From Agapanthus africanus (lineage: Eukaryota; Streptophyta; Magnoliopsida; Asparagales; Amaryllidaceae): a stretch of DNA of 64,000 nucleotides. Position 1 is the first letter of the stretch. Every line of letters starts with the position of its first letter. Positions 19,630-31,330 of the stretch are shown one piece after another. Below the pieces are notes generated by a model. That model worked only from the letters and a program-made list of their open reading frames with translations. It had not been told where the DNA came from and did no database searches. Made by a program: the position numbers and the translations under genes. The stretch spans positions 830,172,353 through 830,236,352 of the forward strand of contig CM057338.1 of assembly GCA_030015575.1 (NCBI GenBank), in the 5' to 3' direction.

Positions 19630-22200
19630 CTAGAAGAAAAAACAGTGGCCCCCACAAAATCAAGGTAATGCCCCACCAATGATGAGGCAAGCACTCATTG
19701 TAAGAATCCGAAAGTATTCTCATTTCATGAAAAATTTCATTGAACAGTGGAGTTCAAGACTCCTAATGGCCTCGAAGAACGTGTTCTACAACAGATTCAA
19801 ATCCGCAAAAAAAAACCCTAAAAAGAAAATAAGAAAAGGGAATAAAATTCCCAAAAGGATTTTTAAAAGAATTTTTCTCTGATCTGAGCTCTGTAGAACA
19901 AACCGGAATTGAATTCCTCTGATAGTGGGATTAAATCCCAGAAATCCCCATGGAAAATATATTGGAATAAAATTCCAGAGAAACCTTCAGAGATCAAAAT
20001 CACTAATAGGGTAAAACCCTAAGATCTCTAAGACCCATGGTCTACCCAAATAATTTTTTTTAAGATCTCTAAGAGATCATTCCAAAAAAAGAGCAAAGCT
20101 CTGTTAATGGGTAAAAATCCAAAACAACAAGGAACTTACCAAGTTTTTTGACAGAGTTCAACTCTAAGAGTTTCTTTGGGGCAGAGATCTAAGCTTTAAA
20201 AAGAGAATTAAATTCTCAAGAAAGAAGAAAGAAGATGGTAGAACAGCAGTCATCTTAATGGCGTAAGGCCCTATTTATAAGATGTGAAGGGATGGTTCAA
20301 CTCCCTAAAAGATCAAACGGTGGAAAAGGTGACACCGTTGCACCTACGTGTGAGCCACGTGAGCACAACGGTGGGGGGCATTTGTTCCCCCAATATTTAA
20401 CCTAATAAAAGAGCAATGCTCTATTGAATTTAATGAGGCGGCGCCTCACGTGCTCTCCACAAGAGCACCAGCGCCAGAGCCATTCTTATGTGCAAAGCAC
20501 AGAAGAATTTATTGCATAAGAGGTAAACTCTTAGATAGCGCCGCACGTGCTCCTCACGCGGATTCCAATGTGCAAAGCACAGGAATACCCATCTTAAGAA
20601 TCAAATTCTTAAGTGGCTCCCACATGCACAACACGTGAGCGCCAGCGCCCAGGCAGAATTAAATTCTACAATACTCTCTTTTAAACAGAGCCATTGGATC
20701 AAAAATCCAACGGAGATGATGAATCATCAAAAAATATAATCAAATTCTATTAGGAGAAAATATCTCACATATCTTTCTAAATAAGAAAGATACTCTCGGT
20801 TGGATCAATGATCCAATAATAGAATAAAATTCTATTTTTGGAATATATTCCCTCAGTCTTTCTAAACAAAAAGATTGCTCCCTGTAAAACAGAGAACCCT
20901 TGGATTAAAAATCCAATGGTGATTAAAAATCACCACTTGACGGAATAAATTATGTATATGGGAGAATATTTCCCCAATCTTGTCAAAAACAAGAACAACA
21001 TACTCTGTAAAGCAGAAGTCTTATGATCAAAGCTCCAACGGTAGGTAAAATTCTCCAAATCAATTTTGAGACCAATTAAATCAATTGGAATCTCTCAATG
21101 AGAGATTTTCTCAAAACAAATTAATAATCTACCTCTACTATATAAAGGACCCGAGACTTCAAGTCTCATATAGAGGAAATCCCTCATAAGCTTCTGAAAA
21201 ATACATAAAGCTTCCAAAAACAACAGAGAATTCAATTCTCAAAGAGGAAGACTTCCCTTTCAAAAGAAACATAGATAAAGAAATACAGAGATCAAAAATA
21301 TTTTTTTAATCTATTTTAAGGTTTTAACTCTTCTCAAAGAACTTAGTTCTTTCTCTGGATCAGAGATCTATAAGAAAAGTCTCCAACAAGTTGAGAATTT
21401 AATTCTCATCCGGAAGATCTTGTTCTTGAGAATAAAAAATTCTGAAAAGAACTAGGTCCAAAAAGAAAAACAAAAGGAAAAAGAACCTATAGAAGAACTC
21501 AGTTCTTAAGCAAAAAACATGATCCCGGATCTTCAAAAGAGAAAACAAATATCTTGTTGATCATTAATGGTCAAAATGCCATCAACAGAGATTTAATCTC
21601 TAAAAAAGGAGAGAGATTAGAGCCTCACGTGCTTCCCACATGGGCGCCCCTTTAACAACGCCTAGCGCCTCACGTGAAAGACCCGAGGGCGCCCAAAACA
21701 GAAGGCAAGCGCCTCACGTGGAACACACGTGGGTGCTGAATAAAATGCTTAGCACTCCACATACAGCTAAAACGGCCGAGTGCTTAGCACTGATTGGGCA
21801 GCACAGTGCCTCACATGCTCCTCACGTGGGCGCTACATAAAAAGTGCTTAGCACTCCATAAACAGCTAAAACGGATGAGTGCTTAGCACTAATTAGCATC
21901 TATTTGAGTTGATTCCCTTGGTTTACTTGGGCAGCGCCCAGCGCCACACGTGCACCTCACATGGACGCCATAGGAAGTGCTTAGCACTTCACATTTAGTC
22001 AAAAGGACTAAAGTGTTCAACATTCATTGGGCACCGCCCATGACTGAATGCTTCACATGAGATATATGTGAGCGTCAGAGCTCAAATAAGTGTTTAGCAC
22101 TTTTACATAAAAAGAAAAGGGCTGAACAAACAGAGCCCAAATAAGTGCTTAGCACTTTTGAATGAAAAAGAAAAAGAATAAGTGGACTAAGCCCAAATTG
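19630..22200 (-). repeat. Right long inverted arm of the PMD element
   Basis: Reverse-complement counterpart of the left arm, from an inner end near 19630 (ATGAGTGC...ATGATG...GGGGCATTACCTTGATTTTG on the minus strand) outwards. It keeps the left arm's order: leader hairpins, TATA box, GC-rich CACGTG islands, the AT-rich hairpin field at 20680-21450 and the AGTGCTTAGCACT units at 21750-22170. It extends further out than the left arm because the left one was cut by a copia LTR. The outer limit is approximate; I see no clear terminal motif or target duplication. The AGTGCTTAGCAC(T) palindrome recurs at least seven times between 21740 and 22160. Confidence 0.75.
20272..20279 (-). promoter_or_regulatory. 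TATA box in right arm
   Basis: Minus-strand TATAAATA followed by GGGCCTTACGCC and CATCTT...CTTC leader sequence, matching the left arm's TATAAG element at 9855. It points inwards, toward the minus-strand gene beginning at 19569. Confidence 0.65.
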
Positions 22201-22888
22201 GCTAAGTCTCTGAAGTTTTTTTTGCAGCTGAGCTCAAATGCTCTTTTGCTGGATCTTAAGTAAAAATGATCCTAAAAACATTGTTAAGTTGATCTTAATC
22301 TCAAATAAGACTAACGTACCCTTAGCAAAACAAACTGAGCCTAAATGTTTACTTATATATTTAAGTTGACCTTAATCTCAAACTAGATTAACGGTCCTTA
22401 AATAAAACAAAATATTTTTGAACCAAAGGAATATACAACCTAAGTTCAAAACCCCGTCAAGAAAATCCTTGACCTAAGCCCAAATCTAAAATATACGAAT
22501 TTGGACTAATCCGTGCCCTACGGGAAATGACATAAACTAGTCTTCATATACAATCTACGGGCAACCTAAACAAACAAAAACACACACGACACGTAGTGAA
22601 CTGCCGGAGTAGTAGAAAGTGGTTATCGCAATGCGGTAACATAATTAACTGCAGGGGCTTACGCATGCAGGGAAGAGCATCTCTACAATCAAAAACCCTC
22701 ATAAAATGAGGGGGAATCTGATAAAATCTGTTATGACGGTCGCGTCTGTCCAAACCTCCGATATATGGTGCCATAAATCAACTTAGTATTTTCGGAGAGT
22801 TGGACGGATAAATCCATATAGCATCTGCCCCCAAAATTCAGGCTAGACGTCCCAACGCCTCGGTCCGGTCTCTCAGGGTTGAACAAGT
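22201..22888. other. Unassigned AT-rich DNA beyond the right arm
   Basis: No coding or RNA gene is recognised. The first part repeats GTTGATCTTAATCTCAAATAAGACTAACG in diverged form (about 22280 and 22365) and may be the outermost part of the inverted arm. From about 22540 on the DNA is of another type, up to the start of the LTR fragment at 22889. Confidence 0.4.
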
Positions 22889-25142
22889 TTATCTTACCTC
22901 GTGGACTATGGTAACATATAGTACAAGGCCCCGTCATAACCCACGGGACAACGGCATGAGAATTCATGTAGGTGTCTTTTAAGTGAACTCTCGTGCCACG
23001 ATATATATTATGTACCAATCTATCCCTTTATCCCCGCGTAATGTATTGTATAGGTTATAATTATCAGACTTGTCGAAACCATGAATACAAGTTGTTCAAC
23101 TAGTCATGTTCAGGATATAATCAAGTAGTCAAGTCAAGTTATAACCATGGTTCGGTCAAGTCATGTCAAGTATACATGTTTGATATTGTTGTTTGATTCA
23201 TGTATTCATGTTCAAGTATTCATGTTTAATGTTGGATTCAGATTTGAATTGGACTCAGACTGAGTCATGTAACAGATTTAGCTCTTGAATTAGGTTCATG
23301 AGTCATCGGTAACTGCTGCACATGGACAGCAGGATTTGTGTCTTTTTCCAAGATAATTACCATTGATAACTCTGTTAAGTTTTCTATCTTAAATAGGAAA
23401 GCACTCACTTTCTCCGGCTCCCTGAGGCTCAAGAGAATTGATCCCACTTAAACCTATATTTACTGAAGTCCTTAAATATTGTTTTTATATAACTCGAGGG
23501 GGTTTATGAAAAAATATTATAATATAGTTAAAAATAAACCCTGAGGGGTTATTTATATTATTAGGGTTTTCATGAGCATGAGTTTTAGGGATTTGAGGTA
23601 TTTTAGTGATAAACAATTAACTTTGGAAGTTCATGGTATTTTATTGAAAAGAGTTATCTTTTAGTAACTTGATAGTATTTTATTGAAACTTATTAATCTT
23701 TCATTTTTAGAAAATAAGTTTATTATATTTTGAAAATAAGGATTTGTAATTTTTATATAATTATTAAAAATTGAATTTCTTTATTTATTTAGAAAATTCG
23801 TTTTTCTTAAAAACCGTATTTAAAACCTTTCGAGACCGAATGCTCTGTGAAGATGTCTGCATCTCGCTCTACTAGCCCAAGGATATGCGATAATTTGTAC
23901 CATCCATTAGTGGGTCCCCTAAAGAGGGTTGTAGATGGATAATCGCAAAGGAATCGAAATACTGTTTTAAAAGAAAACCGGTTTTTAAAGTAATTGGTAT
24001 TTTAATGGAATATTTTCTTCGAACAAAAATTCATACAATAAGGTATCATGCTATGAAACAAGAGTGTACGTGAGGGGTGGGTCGTTACCCCGTGAAGCTT
24101 TTCTTAAATGTATAATTTTAACAAAATTAAAAGGGATGATATTAAAGTTTATGGTATTTTAGTGAAAAAGTTAAATTAAAGTTATTTTACATGATATTCT
24201 TGGTTAAAATTTATTCTAAACATCGGTATTATAATTACAGGTATTGTGTAAGAATTTGAATGAACAATATATAAGAAAAAGGGGAGTTTCTAGCGTTTAG
24301 AAAATAGATATCGGTATTAACTCCACTTTTACCGATTTTGATTAAAAAGAATTTCAAAGAAGACAAAGAGAGATTGAGAGGGACTTACTATTTGATTATG
24401 TTAAGAAGAGGTAGAAGAAGAGGAGGAAAGGTTTGGGGAGTCGCGGGAGCTCCGGATGTTGATTCGATCTTCACCGGAAGTTGATCGCTTGCTAACTCCT
24501 CTTTACTCCACTTGTACTTAAGAAATTTTTGAGAGTTTTAGCTAGAATTTTCAGAATGGTGACGAGCCGAGCTGGGGGATGGTATTTATAGTGTAGAATT
24601 AGGGTTTTGGAATTTAAATGGTGGATTAAAAACATTAAAATGTGGTTTAATTGTGAAATGAAGAGTCTATGTTTGATTGCAGGGAAATCAAACAGTGCAG
24701 AGGAGTTGGGGGTAGGTGAAGGGACTAGTATGCAAAGCCCGTGCTTCATTGGGCACTATCTAACCGTCGGCGCCGGCCCAGAAAAAAGATCCGCCGGTCG
24801 ATCTCGAGGCTTTTTCCTCGAGATTCGTTCCACTTGATTAAATTAGGGTTTACTCCATTTTGTGTCTGTTTGATTTTTCTGACTTTTCATTTTTCTGTGT
24901 ATTGCACATGCAAACTTTTGGGCTTCCAAAAAGGTAAAAGAAAAATTCAGAAAAAAATAATGTGTCGGATGGGAATCGAACACAGGGGATACGTCACAGC
25001 AGTGCAAAGCTTTACCAGTGAGCTACAAGTTGTTTCTTACTGTTCTTTAACAAAATTAAATTATAACTCAAACTTAGTCTGTAAAACTCATTTCTTGTAT
25101 ATTAACAATAAAATTTCCGTACAAGATTTTAGAGTCATTACA
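22889..25142 (-). mobile_element. Gypsy-type LTR fragment, family A (truncated)
   Basis: Homologous along its length to the solo LTRs at 42350-45152 (same orientation) and 34082-36893 (inverted). Shared blocks include CCTCGTGGACTATGGTAAC, CCCCGCGTAATGTAT, TTGGGCTTCCAAAAAG and a clean terminus: on the minus strand it begins TGTAATGACTCTAAAATC at 25142. The far end (about 600 bp, including the GGGGCGTGACA terminus) is missing, so it is truncated at about 22889 and no target duplication can be read. No coding region; lineage not assignable from the LTR alone, though TGTAAC...GTGACA ends are common among plant chromovirus LTRs. Confidence 0.8.
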
Positions 25143-27920
25143 AATATCCTCGTCGGCTCCTTCTCTTTTCTCAACCGATCCTCTCCCCTCTCTGCATCTT
25201 CAACTCCCATATCTCTCTTTCTCTAACTCTCTCTCTACTCATAATTTCTTTCCCTCTACTCTACAACCTCGCTGAGCTCGCCGCTGACGAACCCTCCACC
25301 GGCCAACATCACCACCGGTCATCTCCACCACCATCACGAGCTCCCAACACTTTCCCATCATCTTCTCCACCACTTACAACCTCCACTTCCTTCCCTACTG
25401 AGCCATAGCCTCACCGAAGCCTCCACCGGCCGACCTCGAGCTCCCCCACTGCTTCTCTGAACACAACTGTCACCTCACCCCACCGGAGTTCTCACAGCAA
25501 CCTAACTCTTTTCCCCTCTCCCTCTCTCCACCAAGCCACCGAGAACCTATTATCACCGTCAAACCCCTGAGCTTCACTGCCAACCCTAGCTCCATTCAAC
25601 CACGTCGTCGCCAGCAGCCACCATTGCTATCAACCCCGTTGTCAGCTCCGGACCCAGCCAAAACCCAAGCCCAAGCCCTAGCCGAGCCTTGCTGTTGCTA
25701 TGCGTATGTTATGGTCGTGCCATCGATCGCCGCCGTCACTGCCATGCCACTGTCGTCATAAGGCAAGTAAAAATCTTCACTTGTTTATCAAGATATTATA
25801 GTCGCGCGTGTGTGTGTGTCGTGAAGTATAATCGAATCATTATTTTTATAGCGAATCATCATCGTTTATTTTAGTGTTTGGGACCCGACTAGGGTTTGCT
25901 ATCCCGTGGTAAAATTGTTTAGAATTTTCATGAATAAATTCTCGCTTTGACCAATTAAACAAAATCAACATTTCTATTGATACCTGTACTTAAGCAAAGT
26001 GTTCGATGCGAAGCTCTAAATCGAAACCTTTTTAAAAATGACGAAATTTATGACCAATGAATTTCTGTACTGATAATGAATGTCGTGTAGGGATTTGAGT
26101 TAAAAATACCTAGGTTATACCCATGATATGTCGCCTCCAAAAGGTGACGTTAAATATGGAAATCACAGTACATATCACGTTGTAAAATTAATATTAAATT
26201 AAATACAAATCAAAACATAATGTTCTAGGGCTCCTATCAAAGCCGACTAGATAAATTAGAACCCTCTACAAATTGTTGTTTAATATGACCACAGTACGAT
26301 AGTGAAAACTTGAGGGAAATATGGCTCTGGACTGTAGTCCAGAGCAGTATTTTCCGACGACACCTGAATTTAAATGCATGTATATCCCTGTATAAATCTG
26401 AAAATACTCGGAGTCCTATATCGTTACTTAGATAATTAAGTTAACTAACAAATGATGTTAGTTTCATTTAATTTAAGTATTGTTTTCTATTATATAAGTA
26501 TTTTAGATCGTCGACATGTTTTGTAGTTTTTTGCAGTGATAGTTTATACCATTGACATTAAATTGAACATATCACACCGTATACAACAGATATTATTGAT
26601 CCGTCTATTTCGTTTAAAATATAACCGATAGGAATACATTTTATTCACTGTAGCGCTTCCTGAATATGATTATAAACTATAGAAAACTGAGTTTGAAATT
26701 GGACTTCCAGTTCTGAAACTGGAATTCCATCAGCTTACACTCATTTTAAAGTGAACATAACTCCTTAATCGGGAAACCTATTGATATGAAACTAGTTTAA
26801 CTTCTTAGATAATCAAGTATACTTCATATGCCTTTTATATTGTTTTGCTCAATTGTACACGTGTGGTTTATAGTGAATTTTGCAAGTTATATTATACTGC
26901 CCATAATTTAGCGAACATTTACTTAACACATTTCTACCATATCTTATGATTGCTTTACACCCTTTGCTTAGTGATCGTTAACATTGAAACCCTAGCGAAG
27001 GATTGCATTGTCGATGGATAAGTGTTAGTGACTGGGTTGTGAAAAATACGATTGTGAACCAGTGATTGAAAGTGATACTGATAAGCGAAAGTGTGACTGA
27101 AAAGTGAAAATGATGCGTACCTGTTCACAACCTATCGAATACCTGAACACATACTATAATATGGGGAAATAGGGAAATAAATATGGAATCGAATTTGTGT
27201 TTAGCAAGGTTTACCGAGTAAGAGAATGATCATTCGATATCAGTGATATATATATTAGGTCGAGGGCCTAGCGGCACAGTTGCAGGGTTATGTCCCGAAT
27301 AACAGTGGACCGTAGTCTCAGACATACACGAGACCTTTATTAAACACGAGCATCCTTTTGCACTGATCGATTTCAATTGACTTAGTGGCTGATAGATAGC
27401 GATATACATATTGCCTTGATTGCCGACATGATGCATATATTATACTGTTCACATATACCTGATATTCCATATTCTCATGATATTAGTTTATGCCGTTCAT
27501 TTCATACTTAATATCAGTGTACACATTATATATATTGCTATATGTGTCGTCCTGACGACCTGAGTGTGCATACTCAGAGGACATAGTGAACCCGGCTCAG
27601 GACGAGGACCAGCCCTTCAACATCGCGGAGATTTAGATCTCGACTTCAGCATTCTCACCTTCTACTTTTAATGAAGACATTGTATTCCATTTGGTTAGTT
27701 GCTTCTTTTGTTTGAATAATTGTATCCTGAAATTATTTGGTTAAATGCAATAAATTAGTAATTGTGATTCTCTTTACTTTTGTGTTGTATTTACTGATTA
27801 CCATGTAATACTAGAAACCGACGTGTAAGTACGGCGGGATTATTTCTCGACCGTATGAGTATGGCTGGTCTAGTCATCCATCGTATTTCGTATTTTGAAA
27901 AGCGGGACGTGGCAATTATT
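25143..27920 (+). mobile_element. Probable diverged LTR, plus orientation
   Basis: No gene is seen. The region has LTR-like organisation: a CT-rich then CCACCGGCC-rich leader at 25150-25720, a run of AT-rich DNA, CCCGGCTCAGGACGAGGACC near 27590, a polyadenylation-like region, and an end AAAAGCGGGACGTGGCA near 27915 that resembles the ACGGGGCGTGACA end of the LTR at 34082-36893. The start is not defined because the LTR fragment A abuts it. The proline-rich reading potential of the leader is interrupted by stops and is not a gene. Confidence 0.4.
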
Positions 27921-29069
27921 TTCCTTTTGATCTCTGTCCTATAGCTATAGCAATGATACCCATATCTCTCTTAACTCTATTACAACTTATAAATCTTAAA
28001 TCGTCAAATAAAATTTGATGGTTGCGCAAATCACTTCAATTTGTTCAGTACAAACATATCCAATATTAAAATCAAGCTTATAGCTCAAATATCCAATACT
28101 TTATCATTAAATTAAAACGCTTTAATTTTACTTCCCCCCATCTATATTGATGGTATTATTTTGGTGAAATCGTCAACATGCTGTGAATGAGTCCTCAAAA
28201 ACTAGCTTTTGGACAAATTAAACTTGGTTATTTGTTGTTGGGCTTGGTTTGTTTGGTAATTAAACCGTGAACGAAAAGAAGTTGAGTAGTGATAGATGAG
28301 ACAAAAAATATATGAATTAACTGTTCTCTAGAAGCAATCTCGTGTCGAGCTAAAAGGTATTGAATTCAAGCTGAACAAAAAAAAAAGAAGAACAAGCTGA
28401 ATCGAGCCGAGATGAGCATAAACAAAAGGATCCGAATTCAAGCTGAGCCGAAAATATGTAAGCCGAACTCAAGGCTGTGGCAAAAACAACCGAGCTGGTG
28501 TAGCCTGTTAAAGTTTGGCTTATTTACAGCTATGAAAAATAAAAGATAGAGTGGCCTATGTGTATTAGGAGGGGTGATGATATTCGTAAGTGGAGATTTC
28601 TCAAATCACGACACGTAGCAGATGACGTGTCGTCCATGTAACCCCACTAGATTCTTCGGGATTATGGGGCTGGAATAAATACGATGCCTTGGGGACATTC
28701 CTCGGCGCCTCGCCTCCGAGGTCGTGCCCAACCTTTTGGAGACCTCTCCGGAGCACGGCTAACCCCCAGCCAATAGCTCATCTCCGAGCTATCATATAGC
28801 TGAGATTTTTCAGCTCATTTGCTCGTCTCCGAGCTACCCTATAGCAGACATTCCTCGGCATCCCTGTTTGGCCGAGAACACGGAGCACGAGCGTCCCGTA
28901 ACGACTTCGTGTATCTCGCCACGAGAGATCTCCGCCGCTCCACGTCCTGTATCCCCCGCTAGTGTATCTCGTCATTAATGAGTGCATCTTACCATTTATG
29001 GACACATCCCACCATCAACGTGAGAGTGATACAAGAGCGAAACGGACGGTGAGAATCTCGCATCGGCCA
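27921..29069. other. Unassigned repetitive DNA
   Basis: No gene recognised. 28540-29069 is GC-richer and contains repeated CTCCGAGCTAYC..ATAGC and CCTCGGC motifs, as in the leader of some gypsy LTRs, and could be a remnant of another element. The bases GGCCA at 29065-29069 directly precede the Tat LTR and would be its target duplication; the partner copy lies outside the window or is lost. Confidence 0.35.
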
Positions 29070-30239
29070 TGTATAGTGTTTTCGTCACCCTATTGAGATA
29101 GGAATACGCGCGCTTGTCAGACGTATACAGATTTTCCCTGCTTAGGGTAGGCTGGGGTTTATTGATTGTGCGGATTCGAATTTTCGGCAGCCGCGGACTA
29201 AACTTCTATTAACTACCCCTTACCTTTGGAGCGGGAGAACCTCCGATTAACGGGTCAAACTGATCATGCAAACTCAACGTGAAGTGTGTGGGAAAATAGG
29301 GATGATGAGCGTCCTAAAGACGCGCGAGGTGCCAGCGGGACATGTGCGGGACGCGTGGGCGCCTGGCACCAGAGGCTTTAGCCCCTGGACTGGAAGTTGA
29401 ACTCCCGAGATACTTTGGAGTTAAACTCCTAAGAAAAGAAAGATCTTTATTTGGAGTTAAACTTGTAAAAGATCTGGGTTTGGGGTTAAACTCTTTTGAG
29501 GATTTAGATCTTGGACTTGAAGTTGAGCTCCTCAAAGATTGATTTGGAGTTAAACTTTCAAAAGGTTTAGATTTTGGATAGTGAAAAGATATCCCTTTTC
29601 TTCCTCTCCAACTCTTAGACTTCCCTAAAATGGGTTCTTTTGCGATGGGTTCCTTCTTCCTCCTCTATTTTTGTTCCATCTTGGAGAAAAGGGATGGTGA
29701 GATTAAAAATCTCCCTTCAGGGATTTGATGGGAGATCTGAGCTCCCCTTCGAGGGTTTTATTGTGAAAAACTATTTTTTTGGGGAGGGGGGAAAAGTTAA
29801 ACTCTTGATTTAATTCAAAAAAAAGAAGAAAGTTTAAAATCTTGAGGAAGGAGGCACATAATCCTATAAATTATAAGAGAATAAAAGTTGTTCTTAATTT
29901 TCTCATCATGTTTTCCTTTTATAGGCTACACATTTTACATATAGCCCCTTGAGATTTTCCAAATGACACTTGTGCTTCTTCATGCCTCATGTGCTTATTT
30001 CTTTTTGCACATAAGTCATGGGGTTTACAAAATTTTAGCTATTTACCTATTTTTCAAACATTTATTTCAAAAAAATTGCATTTAAACTAATTCATCGCCT
30101 CCTTTTTGGCATGGAGCCGGCCCCTTCCACGCTCGGTCTTAACTTAGGCTTGAGCCCGCTTGCTTGGGCTCGGGTCCACTAGGCTGGGGATTGAATGACT
30201 TTGACTTGGTTAAGTAGGGTGTAATTTTTGACCCTAACA
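29070..30239 (-). mobile_element. Tat-1 3' LTR
   Basis: On the minus strand it begins TGTTAGGGTCAAAAATTACACC at 30239, next to a purine-rich tract (GAGGGGCATTT), and ends AACACTATACA at 29070. It is the same family as the LTR at 58093-59638: shared TTAGTCCGCGGCTGCCG block, CAATCAATAAACCCCAGCCTA block, AGGGGCTATATGTAAA block and the gag-to-pol neighbours of the same lineage. The hairpin-type repeats GGAGTTAAACTCC occur around 29420-29550 and its GC-rich CACGTG region is degenerate. Confidence 0.85.
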
Positions 30240-30339
30240 AAATGCCCCTCATATATAAATGTACACCGCGTGTATGAGTTGTGCGCATGAAATTGATGGA
30301 CCTTGTTCTATATGAAGATTGATTTGGTTTAGTTCCCTG

Positions 30340-30625
30340 TGGAGGGTCAATACTGCCCTTTTAGCGACATGGACTGTCGGTGCTACCATTTTTGTGACTT
30401 GGATGGTCGGTGCTGCCATTTTTGCGACTTGGACGGTCGGTGTTTGATTTGACTTGCTCTGCTTTCTGCGTTGTCAGGTTTGAAGTTGACTTGCTCCGCT
30501 TCTTAAGGTGTCGGGATTTGATTTGACTTGCTCCGCTTTCTGCGGTGTCGAGCTTGAATTTGACTTACTCCGTTTTCTGCGGTGTCGGGATTGTATTTGA
30601 ATCGCTTCGCTTTTTGCGGTGTCGG
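30340..30625. repeat. Short tandem repeats in Tat-1 3' UTR
   Basis: Two adjoining arrays. The first (30363-30445) repeats TTTTTGYGACTTGGAYGGTCGGTGCTGCC about three times with a period near 34 bp. The second (30450-30620) repeats TTGACTTGCTCCGCTTTCTGCGGTGTCGG five times with a period near 37-40 bp. Non-coding. Confidence 0.75.
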
Positions 30626-30829
30626 GATTGATTTATTTCCGAGGTGGAGCTTGATTCCGCCAGGTAGGTCATTGGTTGATTTGTTGATTTGATTTATTTT
30701 GGGAGTTCCCTACCTGTCCAGCGGGACTTTTGAGCTTGGAACCACTGCCGGCGGGATTTTGATTTGATTTATTTGATTTTTTTCTTATTTAGCGGGACTT
30801 TTGAATTTGAGGGGAACTTGGAATTTGGA

Positions 30830-31330
30830 TTTTTTTTTGCATCAGCATCGCTACATTGGAATAGAGTTAGGAGCGACTCATCATTTGCCCTGGGAAGACT
30901 TGGGATTTGGATTTTGAGTCGGCATCAACACCGCTAACATTGAAGCGTAACGCCATGAGTAACTCATCATCTACCTTTGGAAAAACTTAGGGTTTGAGTT
31001 TTGGATCGATATCAGCACCGCTAACACTGAAGCGTTGTGCCAGGAGAGACTCATCATCTGCCTTTGGGAAAACTTGGAGTTTGAGTTTTGGGTCAGCATC
31101 AGCACCGCTAAAATACTGAAGCGTTGTGCCAGGAGCGACTCATCATCTGCCTTTGGGAAAACTTAGGGTTTGAGTTTTGGGTCCGCATCAACATCGCTAA
31201 CACTGAAGCGTAGTGCCAGGAGCGACTCATCATCTGCCTTTGAGAAAACTTGGGGTTTGAATTTTGGGTCAGTATCAGCACCGCTAACACTGAAGCGTAG
31301 TGCCAGGAGCGACATATCATCTGCCATTGC
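30830..31330. repeat. 87-bp tandem repeat array in Tat-1 3' UTR
   Basis: Six diverged units with spacing 85, 88, 89, 87 and 87 bp, tracked by the GACTCATCAT motif at 30875, 30960, 31048, 31137, 31224 and 31311. Each unit has ATCAGCACCGCTAACACTGAAGCG, CCAGGAGCG and TTTGAGTTTTGGGTC. 3' UTR tandem arrays are typical of Tat-lineage elements and are known sources of satellite DNA. The repetitive short frames on either strand are not genes. Confidence 0.9.

Noticed and set aside
24741-25226. 161-residue plus-strand frame at the end of LTR fragment A
   Set aside because: Spans the LTR terminus into a different repeat and has no domain; a chance frame.
25190-25740. Proline- and serine-rich coding potential
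   Set aside because: Interrupted by stops in every frame and better explained as the CCACC-rich leader of an LTR.
31108-31320. Minus-strand frame with repeating MMSRSWHYASVL peptide
   Set aside because: A reading of the 87-bp tandem repeat in the Tat-1 3' UTR. The stop-free frame reflects the repeat, not selection.
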